DNA from: a virus
Strand: one strand, 5' to 3'
DNA length: 40,321 nt
Virus record (IMG/VR): IMGVR_UViG_3300017992_000049
Span: 1-40,321 of that record
A program made the position numbers and the translations under genes. Below, piece by piece: positions 6,334 to 12,980 of this stretch (position 1 is the stretch's first letter; every line of letters starts with the position of its first letter). The notes beneath the pieces are model-generated. The model was not told where the DNA came from and made no database searches. It saw only the letters and a program-made list of their open reading frames with translations.

Positions 6334-7133
6334 TGACTTTACTATATCAACCCAAAGGCCGCGCCAGCGAGTATGCCCCCTGGGCGCTAAACTACTACAA
6401 AGGATGTGAACACAGATGTGTCTACTGTTTCGCCGCTGGAATGGCGGCACGGTTCGGGCAATGCAAAAGCCGCGCTGAATTTCACGAACACCCAACAGTG
6501 AAAAAGACGTTCTCATTATCAAAGTTGGCGCGTGAAGCGCAGTCCAAGGCCGCGCTGATTGATTCGCGGGTGCTGTTGTCTTTCACGAGTGACCCGTATC
6601 AGGCGATAGACTTCTACAAACAGCTAACGCTCAACTCCGTGCGCGTGCTACACGATTACGACATCAATGTGCAAATCCTCACCAAAAATCCGGCGGATGC
6701 ATATATGGATCGTGACATCTATACGCCGCAGGATGCTATCGCCGCCACGCTCACCTTCTCACAATGTGAGTTTGAGCGTTCGCGAATGTGGGAGCCTGGC
6801 GCACCGCCGCCGTTGTCGCGATATCAAGGGCTGGAACAGTTTCACGCGCTGGGCATCCCGACATGGGCGTCGTTGGAGCCGGTTATTGACCCAGCCTCAA
6901 CGCTGCGCATCATCGAGGAAACACGCGGATTCGTGGACCATTACAAGATCGGGAAGATCAACTACATCGAACAACTACCCGATGGTTACACGGTCAATGT
7001 CACGGATGAACAGTGGCGCGAGTTTACCCGCGAGGCTATGAGTTTGTTGGATCGGTTGTGCTACACGAGAACAGACGCCAATCATCCACAGAAAAAGACA
7101 TACTATATCAAAAATAGCCTAGCACGGTTATAG
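6333..7133 (+). CDS. Radical SAM protein, spore photoproduct lyase-like
   Basis: 266 residues from ATG 6333. CEHRCVYC (Cys 25, 29 and 32) is the CxxxCxxC motif that binds the 4Fe-4S cluster of radical SAM enzymes. The surrounding text (NYYKGCEHRCVYCFA, then SFTSDPYQ, then ILTKNP and TWASLEPVID) is typical of the SplB-like branch often annotated in phages. Such enzymes cleave SAM to a deoxyadenosyl radical, but the substrate here cannot be read from sequence; DNA repair or nucleotide modification are possibilities. Members of this branch are often orphan genes. Length is within the family range. Confidence 0.8.
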   Translation: MTLLYQPKGRASEYAPWALNYYKGCEHRCVYCFAAGMAARFGQCKSRAEFHEHPTVKKTFSLSKLAREAQSKAALIDSRVLLSFTSDPYQAIDFYKQLTLNSVRVLHDYDINVQILTKNPADAYMDRDIYTPQDAIAATLTFSQCEFERSRMWEPGAPPPLSRYQGLEQFHALGIPTWASLEPVIDPASTLRIIEETRGFVDHYKIGKINYIEQLPDGYTVNVTDEQWREFTREAMSLLDRLCYTRTDANHPQKKTYYIKNSLARL

Positions 7134-7145
7134 GAGGAATGAAAT

Positions 7146-7174
7146 TTGACAAAAAACAGCAACGGGTGTAATAT
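7146..7174 (+). promoter_or_regulatory. Promoter of leader cassette C
   Basis: TTGACA (7146-7151) and TAATAT (7169-7174) with a 17-bp spacer. Transcription would start near 7181 and read the pseudoknot leader and hairpin C before the gene at 7320. A second possible site is TGGTATAAT at 7205-7213, an extended -10 without a clear -35. Confidence 0.7.
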
Positions 7175-7183
7175 TTAGGTAGT

Positions 7184-7297
7184 TCTTCCCGGACAAAAAA
7201 CGAGTGGTATAATCTAATAACCTATTTGGCAATTAGCCGCTTTTCAACCGCTCGATCTGTCCGGGAAGACACTCGAACTTTTGAAAAGCGGCTTTTG
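7184..7297 (+). ncRNA. Leader RNA C with pseudoknot and U-tailed hairpin
   Basis: AGCCGCTTTTCAA (7235-7247) pairs perfectly with 7281-7293 and is followed by TTT. The loop contains TGTCCGGGAAGA (7258-7269), an exact complement of the upstream segment 7184-7195. Next to it CACTCG (7270-7275) complements CGAGTG (7201-7206). The order of these pairings means they cannot all nest, so a pseudoknot or a switch between two folds is likely. It lies between a promoter and the gene at 7320 and could be a small RNA of about 115 bases or an attenuator. Confidence 0.6.
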
Positions 7298-7319
7298 TGC
7301 GTTTATAAGGAGATGAAAA

Positions 7320-7748
7320 ATGTTACCAGATATTAATGAAATGCAAGTTGTGCATAAGGGAAACCCCGGTTCATACACTGATCCATACGAAAATATGACG
7401 GTTGTAATCGTGAACCACGATGGGAGAATGTCATTCACTTACAGAGTGTATGAGCACATTGGCGAGCCTGAATTCATCAAAATTCTGCGCTCTGATGACT
7501 GGCTGGTTTTTGAGGCAGGTTCGGACTCACGCCATTTCAAGGTACAGGGTGGGAAGCGTGGCAAAAAACGCGGTAAACCATCGCTGCATGTGAAGAGCGT
7601 GTCTGCCAATGCTGGGCTTTGCCGTCCAGGATACAAATCAATTTATCGCCTAACCCTACGCGATGGACGGGCGTATCTACATTTGAAGGACGCGGCGATA
7701 GATGTTATAAAGACGCCCGTCGTCAATAGGTCAAAACGGTCACGCTAG
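7320..7748 (+). CDS. Hypothetical protein
   Basis: 142 residues, preceded by AAGGAG. The first half is strand-rich (MTVVIVNHDGRMSFTYRVYE). A basic segment, GGKRGKKRGKPS, follows and may contact nucleic acid. It is the only gene between leader cassette C and the next T-rich spacer. I recognise no family. Confidence 0.65.
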   Translation: MLPDINEMQVVHKGNPGSYTDPYENMTVVIVNHDGRMSFTYRVYEHIGEPEFIKILRSDDWLVFEAGSDSRHFKVQGGKRGKKRGKPSLHVKSVSANAGLCRPGYKSIYRLTLRDGRAYLHLKDAAIDVIKTPVVNRSKRSR

Positions 7749-7776
7749 TTTTTTTTGTGCGTTTATGGAGGTATCT

Positions 7777-8535
7777 ATGAAACAATCACCACAATACTGG
7801 AAGCCAGAACCACGCCGCTATAGTTTCGCGTGGTGGGCGCTGTTGGTCCCCGCCATCATCTATAGCGTGGGCGTCATCGTCTACGCTCATAATGCATTCG
7901 TGCCGGGGATGGCCCAAGAAAACGGGCACGCCTTGGGCAGTCTATTGATGGTGCTTGGTGGGGAGTCGGGCACTCTGGCGGCGGCGGCTGAGGTATTCAG
8001 AAAGCACGCCAAAACGGAAGCCAACCAACTTGATTGGGGTGGACTAGCCGTTTCCCTGGTCGCCACGCTGGGCAACCTGTTTGTGGTGTACGTCTCATTA
8101 GCACCTGAGTTTAACGCTCCGTGGGTGCAGCCGGTGCGCGATTACGGGCCGCTCGTTTTGCTGTTGTGTTCCGGCGTGGACTTCTACGCGGCGTTAATGG
8201 AGTTTGGATTTTTCAACGCTTCATTTGACGCGCGTTATGAAAAATGGCTTGAGCAAAAGCACCGGCACGAAAGCAAGGGGAAGTCTGGCGAAGACAAAGC
8301 GCAGGTTACAGTGAAGGCGCGTAGCCAAGATGTAAAGAGCCAACCTACAATTGTAAAGGATGATTTTACAACGGAACCTACACCGGAGCTTGATGAACTT
8401 GCAATGCAGATTTTACAACTTTACAACGAAACTCCGCGACCTTCAAAAACTGCAATTGCCGCTACGGTGAAGGTTTCACGTCCTACGGTAAATGACAGAT
8501 TGAAGAAATTGAAAGAGGCTGGAAAGATAGTGTAA
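7777..8535 (+). CDS. Membrane protein with C-terminal winged HTH
   Basis: 252 residues from ATG 7777, chosen because GGAGG lies five bases upstream; a start at 7765 contains that site. Residues about 15-40, 87-110 and 118-140 are hydrophobic membrane segments. A charged linker follows, and the last 60 residues (MQILQLYNETPRPSKTAIAA, then VSRPTVNDRLKKLKEAGKIV) form an HTH domain. The layout resembles DUF2637-type membrane proteins found with FtsK/TraB-like ATPases on actinobacterial plasmids. It precedes an FtsK-like gene by 13 bases, which supports a shared role at the membrane in DNA movement. Confidence 0.65.
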   Translation: MKQSPQYWKPEPRRYSFAWWALLVPAIIYSVGVIVYAHNAFVPGMAQENGHALGSLLMVLGGESGTLAAAAEVFRKHAKTEANQLDWGGLAVSLVATLGNLFVVYVSLAPEFNAPWVQPVRDYGPLVLLLCSGVDFYAALMEFGFFNASFDARYEKWLEQKHRHESKGKSGEDKAQVTVKARSQDVKSQPTIVKDDFTTEPTPELDELAMQILQLYNETPRPSKTAIAATVKVSRPTVNDRLKKLKEAGKIV

Positions 8536-8548
8536 AGGAACTGTAACT

Positions 8549-9949
8549 ATGAAACGTCGTGAATTACTCGAAATGTTCAACCCACAAGTAGCCAGCGCCC
8601 TATTTGGCCTAAGCAAGGCGGCGCAGCGTGACCGTCTGGCGCTCGAATTGCGGGCACATATTCAGGGTCAGTTCACGCAAAAACTATTTTGCTCAGGACG
8701 TGAATTCCAATTGATGAACCGACCACACGCTAGACAGCACATCGCTGGACAACGGGTGGCACTCGCTAAATTCGATGTCGGTTTGGACGCTGAACGTCTA
8801 GAAAAAGCACTGGATAAAATGGCGGCGGCGCTGGTGCCGTGGGATGCGCCGCAGCCGCCCAACGTTTACCGTGATCGCCGTTGGAATGTCGTGGAAGTCG
8901 CCTATCCTGATGCATTCCAAGAGCGTGATATTCCCCTATCCAGTGCCGGGGCACGCCCTCAAAATGGGCTGATCTTAGGTAAAAATGCTGCTGGGAACTA
9001 TATCACGCTATATCTAAACGATATGGTTCATACTCTGATTGGTGGGGCCACGAACAGCGGCAAAAGTTGGACGATGCGATGCTTGGCTACGCAGGCGGCG
9101 CTTAACGGCAAAAATCAGATCGTGCTCATTGACGGAAAACGCGGGGAAGGGTTGGGGATCGTCAATGGCCTGCCCGGTCAGGTTGCCCCCATCGCCATGC
9201 AGGATGATGACGCTGTGAATGCGTTGGGATGGGTGTACAACCTGATGCTCGAACGGTATCAGGCGATCCAGAATAACGGCGGCCGCGCTATCAAATGGGA
9301 CAGCTCCATTGTCGTGATGTTGGACGAGTTCCAACACTACACCAAGCGGGACCGTGTCCCCGCATTCGTGTGGTTACTTGCAGCCCTCAGTCAACAAGGC
9401 CGCGCCGCTGGTATTAAGTTGGTTGTCGGCACGCAAAAGCCCACGAGCAACGAGTGGGGCAGTGACCCCTCAGTTCGTGATCAGTATACCACGCGGATCG
9501 GTCTGGCTGTGGAGACGTTCCAGGCCAGTAACTCCATAATGGGCGGTAACACGCCCCGGTGTGACAAGTTGCTTGGTTTTGGTGATGGTTACGGAAAGTC
9601 GAAAATCCAGAGCGGCGAATTGTGCGAGCGGCTTCAAATGGTTTATATTCCCGAAGCCGAGCTATCACGCGCCGCAGGCGGTGAGCCGCAACTCCGAGAG
9701 TATCCAGAATTCGATACCAGCGTTCTGGGAGACGACGGCGAAAAACGAGGCCGCCCCCGCGTGCAATACACCGAGGACCAGCAAGCGGCTGCCGTGGTTG
9801 CTGCGCAGGCTGGCTATGGACGCGATAAATTCAAACGATTGCTAAAGGCGAATGGTTACACTGTGCCGGGAAACACGCAGGCTGATGCACTGATGAAATG
9901 GGGTCGGCGTGTAAACACTGCAATGGAACACACAAACCTGCCCGCCTGA
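8549..9949 (+). CDS. FtsK/SpoIIIE-type DNA translocase-like ATPase
   Basis: 466 residues. Walker A GATNSGKS (166-173) is followed by IVLIDGKRGEG and the Walker B strand VVMLDEF with a following His-Tyr pair. Then come QQGRAAGIKLVVGTQKPT, the conserved arginine-finger region of FtsK motors, and a DQYTTRIGL strand. The last 60 residues resemble an HTH. The N-terminal 150 residues have no membrane segment. Such ATPases pump double-stranded DNA as hexamers. With membrane proteins on both sides it looks like a transfer or partition module and not the packaging motor, which is encoded separately at 31995. Confidence 0.85.
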   Translation: MKRRELLEMFNPQVASALFGLSKAAQRDRLALELRAHIQGQFTQKLFCSGREFQLMNRPHARQHIAGQRVALAKFDVGLDAERLEKALDKMAAALVPWDAPQPPNVYRDRRWNVVEVAYPDAFQERDIPLSSAGARPQNGLILGKNAAGNYITLYLNDMVHTLIGGATNSGKSWTMRCLATQAALNGKNQIVLIDGKRGEGLGIVNGLPGQVAPIAMQDDDAVNALGWVYNLMLERYQAIQNNGGRAIKWDSSIVVMLDEFQHYTKRDRVPAFVWLLAALSQQGRAAGIKLVVGTQKPTSNEWGSDPSVRDQYTTRIGLAVETFQASNSIMGGNTPRCDKLLGFGDGYGKSKIQSGELCERLQMVYIPEAELSRAAGGEPQLREYPEFDTSVLGDDGEKRGRPRVQYTEDQQAAAVVAAQAGYGRDKFKRLLKANGYTVPGNTQADALMKWGRRVNTAMEHTNLPA

Positions 9950-10041
9950 AATTGTGAGGGTGTGTGTTTTCGCCAGAAATGGCACGAAAACACAAAAACA
10001 TATACCTAGTTATTTTCAGGCAGGCGGAAAGGAGCTATTTT

Positions 10042-10659
10042 ATGTTCAATTATCCAATGGGCGTTGGCCCACACGAGAAACAAACCCACGAGAGCGAAGC
10101 CGACCGCAAAAATGAACTCACACTGGATCGTATTGCCATCTATGGCGCGATCATCATCTTGTTGGTATTGGAAGCATTGCTGTTTGGCGAAAATTTCGGC
10201 CCACTGTGCAGCGCGGCTTTTGCCGTGCTGTTTGTTGAGGTCGAGCTTTCTCCGCTATCCATCAGCACTAAGCCGCTCAACAAACTATCGGCGATTCTGG
10301 CGGCTTGTGGCGTTGTGTTCACTGCGCTGGCGTTCACGGTGTGGCCCGTCGGCTTCTCTGTTGATAGTGACGTGATGTGGATATACTATCCCGGTGGCGG
10401 CTTGTCCGTGTCGTTGCTGTGGGTATGGCCGCGTTATCTGTTGCTGGTTTTCATCCCGATAGTGATCGGGCTGCTCCTCACCAATGATCTACGCACAAAA
10501 ATGGAAATTATCGCGCCTAACTGGCTAAACAGCTTCCGGGCAAGGGCTGGAAATGCAGAGGGTGAGATTGCAAAAGAGATCGGTATGGTCTACCCCACAC
10601 CAGGGGAAACTAATGAGGATGAAAGCACAACAGCAGTCCCTAATGCCCCGGTGTATTAG
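10042..10659 (+). CDS. Multi-span membrane protein
   Basis: 205 residues from ATG 10042, chosen because AAAGGAG lies eight bases upstream; the frame is open 26 codons further. About four hydrophobic segments are visible, among them IAIYGAIIILLVLEALLFG and YLLLVFIPIVIGLLL. A soluble, acidic tail follows. It is the second membrane protein beside the FtsK-like gene and probably acts with it. No named family recognised. Confidence 0.65.
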   Translation: MFNYPMGVGPHEKQTHESEADRKNELTLDRIAIYGAIIILLVLEALLFGENFGPLCSAAFAVLFVEVELSPLSISTKPLNKLSAILAACGVVFTALAFTVWPVGFSVDSDVMWIYYPGGGLSVSLLWVWPRYLLLVFIPIVIGLLLTNDLRTKMEIIAPNWLNSFRARAGNAEGEIAKEIGMVYPTPGETNEDESTTAVPNAPVY

Positions 10660-10757
10660 AACAAAATAGAACAAATCGAACATCAGTGACCAATATTGCA
10701 CGATATTGCACGGTTTCACCTAAAACCATTGACAGTTGAGGTAAATCTTGTTATAAT
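10660..10757 (+). promoter_or_regulatory. Repeat array and consensus promoter
   Basis: TTGACA (10729-10734) and TATAAT (10752-10757) with a 17-bp spacer form a full consensus promoter for the gene at 10816. Upstream are two tandem copies of ATATTGCACG (10693-10702, 10703-10712), and before them AGAACAAA-type units repeated about every 10 bp from 10658. These could bind a regulator on one face of the helix. GAGGG and CCCTC in the leader can form a short hairpin. Confidence 0.7.
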
Positions 10758-10815
10758 ATATATAGTTGAGGGAGACAAAAGGGTAGCCCTCGAAAGCAAA
10801 CAATAGGAGATCGCG

Positions 10816-11019
10816 ATGAAATACCAAATCAATAACCAAAAACTAGAGCAGGTAGTATCAGAATTTCAGGCACACCCACAAGGTGACGCAGGCGCAACCT
10901 CATACGATATTGAATCCCACATTTGCTCAGATTGGCCAGAAGGGCAGGAGCACCAGGATTGGATTGATGAATCCAATCCTGATGAAATCGTTGACTGGCT
11001 CGTTAGTACCTGGTTCTAG
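10816..11019 (+). CDS. Small acidic protein
   Basis: 67 residues, preceded by AGGAG. Net charge is strongly negative (DWPEGQEHQDWIDESNPDEI) and the ending IVDWLVSTWF is aromatic. Small, acidic, highly expressed phage proteins often mimic DNA or bind host enzymes, but nothing here proves it. It has its own consensus promoter and is followed by the structured element E1. Confidence 0.65.
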   Translation: MKYQINNQKLEQVVSEFQAHPQGDAGATSYDIESHICSDWPEGQEHQDWIDESNPDEIVDWLVSTWF

Positions 11020-11037
11020 AGTCTAGGCAAAACAAAC

Positions 11038-11097
11038 GGGCGGCCTAACCCCCCGCCCATCTTCCAGAGCTATCAACGCGCTTGATGGCTCTTGAAG
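11038..11097 (+). ncRNA. Structured intergenic element E1
   Basis: GGGCGG and CCGCCC pair as a first hairpin with CTAACCC in the loop. A second hairpin pairs 11061-11076 with 11082-11097 over 16 positions with one mismatch and one G-U pair. The shared block containing GCCCATCTTCCAGAGCT recurs at E2 (11551-11583). It sits between a stop codon and the next ribosome binding site and may be a processing or regulatory RNA element. Confidence 0.55.
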
Positions 11098-11126
11098 GTG
11101 AAAGTTTAGCACACAAGGAGCGATAG

Positions 11127-11441
11127 ATGATTAATACACGATACATCATAGCGTACAGAAACAAACACACAGAGGCACACGCAGAGAGAGCGAACTTGCT
11201 CACGCCGTGGGTAAAGTTGGGGGCAGTTGGTACGTATGATGAAATAGTTCGGCTCTTCGAGTTTGAGTGCTCTGAGTTCTCAGAACAGACAGCAATTGCT
11301 GTTTTTATCTCACGCGAGACTAACACTTGGTACAATACCAAGCCGCGCAGAATTCACAATGCACACGTTTTGGTTAGTGACGCCGATATTCGCGCTGCTT
11401 TTGGTGGCTTGATAAATGCCGCGCAAAGCGGCGTTGTGTAG
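11127..11441 (+). CDS. Hypothetical protein
   Basis: 104 residues, preceded by AAGGAG. Begins with a strand (TRYIIAYRNKHTEAH) followed by helices and a second strand-rich part (QTAIAVFISRETNTWYNT). No recognised family. It lies directly after E1, and its end overlaps a short frame at 11416. Confidence 0.6.
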   Translation: MINTRYIIAYRNKHTEAHAERANLLTPWVKLGAVGTYDEIVRLFEFECSEFSEQTAIAVFISRETNTWYNTKPRRIHNAHVLVSDADIRAAFGGLINAAQSGVV

Positions 11442-11544
11442 TTTACATTGTGCAATTGAAAATTGGCAGTTTACCAGAGAGAGTGCGAGCGAATTGATTG
11501 ACGAATTGAAGAATGGTACAGTAAAAAAGTGGATTGAAGAATAA
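11416..11544 (+). CDS. Short ORF, possibly a broken or tiny gene
   Basis: 42 codons from ATG 11416 overlap the end of the previous gene. The C-terminal half (WQFTRESASELIDELKNG) resembles the short helical end found in several phage recombination-related proteins, where it follows a longer domain that is missing here. It may be a remnant or an independent small protein. The start has only a weak ribosome binding site. Confidence 0.35.
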   Translation: MPRKAALCSLHCAIENWQFTRESASELIDELKNGTVKKWIEE

Positions 11545-11550
11545 CCCACC

Positions 11551-11583
11551 GGGCTGTCTAACCCCAGCCCATCTTCCAGAGCT
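11551..11583 (+). repeat. Intergenic element E2, second copy of E1 block
   Basis: The 33 bases align with E1 (11038-11071): GGGC, a CTAACCCC loop, GCCC, then ATCTTCCAGAGCT identical in both. The first hairpin is kept by paired changes (GGGCTG with CAGCCC). The second hairpin is shortened and differs in sequence. Paired changes support selection on RNA structure. Confidence 0.55.
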
Positions 11584-11603
11584 TTTGACTCGCTCAAACA
11601 TAG

Positions 11604-11732
11604 ATGGTATTGAGTGGGCGGTCAATGCGGGACATTGGCGCTCAGTTAGGAGTAGACGCGGCCACAATTTGTCGTAATTTGAAGGACATTGAAACCGTCG
11701 AGCTTGAATATAGGCGATTGACTAAAAAATAG
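11604..11732 (+). CDS. Tiny HTH protein
   Basis: 42 residues from ATG 11604 (an in-frame stop precedes it); ATG 11625 is a shorter alternative. The core RSMRDIGAQLGVDAATICRN is a clear helix-turn-helix of the resolvase or transposase type, followed by a basic end. No good ribosome binding site is seen for the first ATG. It could be a free regulator or a fragment of a larger protein. It lies nine bases before the next regulator gene. Confidence 0.5.
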   Translation: MVLSGRSMRDIGAQLGVDAATICRNLKDIETVELEYRRLTKK

Positions 11733-11740
11733 GAGACGAA

Positions 11741-12022
11741 ATGCAAAAATATCAGAAACTCTCGAATTTACAAGGGGCGTTATTAATTAACGCCCCGCAT
11801 AGCGTTATATTTAATGAGGTGGCGCGGCTAAAATCGCGTGCCAGCGTATCACCCGCACGACTCCTAACAATGCTGTATAATGCAGATGGTAGCCTCAATA
11901 TGACGCAGGTTGAGGTCGCCAATGAGTTAGGCATCAGCAAGTCTGCTGTTAACCAGCAGTTTTGTAGAATCCTGCGGAGGCTCCGCCATGAGCTGTGCCG
12001 TCCCGGTGAAGGTGATGACTGA
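11741..12022 (+). CDS. Sigma-like HTH regulator, possible late-gene activator
   Basis: 93 residues, preceded by AGGAG. The C-terminal part (MTQVEVANELGISKSAVNQQ then FCRILRRLRHEL) matches the HTH of sigma region 4 and of RinA/ArpU-type phage late regulators. It is near the end of the rightward module, facing the structural genes, a usual place for such activators. DNA target unknown. Confidence 0.65.
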   Translation: MQKYQKLSNLQGALLINAPHSVIFNEVARLKSRASVSPARLLTMLYNADGSLNMTQVEVANELGISKSAVNQQFCRILRRLRHELCRPGEGDD

Positions 12023-12185
12023 AAAACCGCCGAACTACGGAACGGAAACCAGAGCGGCTGTTGCGCGGCGGCGGGAGCAAGTTGAGGAAGGCGCGATCCG
12101 CCTGCGTGACGCTTATGCGGACATGGATATGGTGGGGTTTTGGCGCGAGATTGTAAAAATTATCGCGCTGGTTAAAGATTTATAG
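12015..12185 (+). CDS. Small helical protein
   Basis: 56 residues from ATG 12015, which overlaps the stop of the HTH gene, with GGTGAAGG upstream. The sequence is a single charged helix (ARRREQVEEGAIRLRDAYAD) with a hydrophobic end. Last gene of the rightward module before the terminator. Function unknown. Confidence 0.5.
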   Translation: MTEKPPNYGTETRAAVARRREQVEEGAIRLRDAYADMDMVGFWREIVKIIALVKDL

Positions 12186-12220
12186 GGGGAGACGGTGATT
12201 TGAGTTCTGAGGTATACGCA

Positions 12221-12250
12221 AAAATCCCCGCTGATGATAGCGGGGATTTT
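12221..12250. terminator. Bidirectional terminator between convergent modules
   Basis: AAAATCCCCGCT and its exact complement form a 12-bp stem around GATGAT, flanked by A and T runs on both sides. It separates the rightward genes ending at 12185 from the leftward genes ending at 12299. Confidence 0.85.
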
Positions 12251-12298
12251 TATTTGTGATTATGAAATTGTCAAAAAAGCAGACGGCAGGCCGCAAAT

Positions 12299-12475
12299 CT
12301 ATCGCGCAACAACTGCAACCTTTCCAACTATTTTCCCGTCAGTTATCGCCATATCCACTACTAGATCACAATTTAACCGCTGGCATTCCCGCTCTATAAT
12401 TTTCAGGAGTTCCTGGCCACGTGCCTTTTTATCCGCATCCAGTGCGGCGCGAGCTTCTTCTGTTGAAACGCTCAT
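12299..12475 (-). CDS. Small hypothetical protein, last of the late operon
   Basis: 58 residues from ATG 12473-12475, preceded by GGAG. An N-terminal helix (EEARAALDADKKARGQELLK) is followed by a strand-turn-strand end (CDLVVDMAITDGKIVGKVAV). It is the last leftward gene before the terminator. No recognised family; a tail-fibre accessory role is possible from position. Confidence 0.6.
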   Translation of the reverse strand: MSVSTEEARAALDADKKARGQELLKIIERECQRLNCDLVVDMAITDGKIVGKVAVVAR

Positions 12476-12479
12476 ATTA

Positions 12480-12968
12480 TTACTCCTGTGATATTGTGAG
12501 AAACGGACTCGGTAAACCAATCGCTGAATCCGTCACGTTAACCAACACATACGTGCCGCTTGGCGGCGTAGAGTTATCGGCCAGTGTGCCGACTTCCTCC
12601 CATTCCTTCAGGCTAGAATCCCAGGAATACACCATCGTGGTCACATCCGGCCCCGGATCATCGCCTGTCAACGTTGTTCCATCACTGGCTGGATTCCCAA
12701 CGAACGTTGGCTTACCCGCAGCGATTTGATCGCGAATAGTCGGATCGGAAACGCGATCCGGGATTTCATCAAACAAAAGCCCTAATGCGTCATCACTGAT
12801 TGTGTGACCCATCGCACCATACGAGGTAACGATCAACCATCCCGGCCATACACCACGTCGCTCTTGTAAATCCCTGTCTGCTTGCGACCAAATCGCAGCT
12901 AGTTTTGCCTCCCATGATGAAAGCAACCCCCCGGCTACAGCATGCCATAACTCATTCGTCTCACTCAT
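12480..12968 (-). CDS. Hypothetical tail-associated protein
   Basis: 162 residues, preceded by GGAG. The N-terminus is helical (ELWHAVAGGLLSSWEAKLAA). The C-terminal half contains MVYSWDSSLKEWEEVGTLAD, the short beta pattern seen at the ends of phage fibre proteins. Its position just after the fibre gene fits a fibre accessory or receptor-binding role, but this is inferred. Confidence 0.6.
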   Translation of the reverse strand: MSETNELWHAVAGGLLSSWEAKLAAIWSQADRDLQERRGVWPGWLIVTSYGAMGHTISDDALGLLFDEIPDRVSDPTIRDQIAAGKPTFVGNPASDGTTLTGDDPGPDVTTMVYSWDSSLKEWEEVGTLADNSTPPSGTYVLVNVTDSAIGLPSPFLTISQE

Positions 12969-12980
12969 AATTTTTCTCCT

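Noticed and set aside
9964-10041. N-terminal extension of the membrane protein gene
   Set aside because: A strong AAAGGAG site lies before ATG 10042, and the extension has no features.
12234-12491. Plus-strand frame after the bidirectional terminator
   Set aside because: Begins within the terminator and is antisense to the small gene at 12299.
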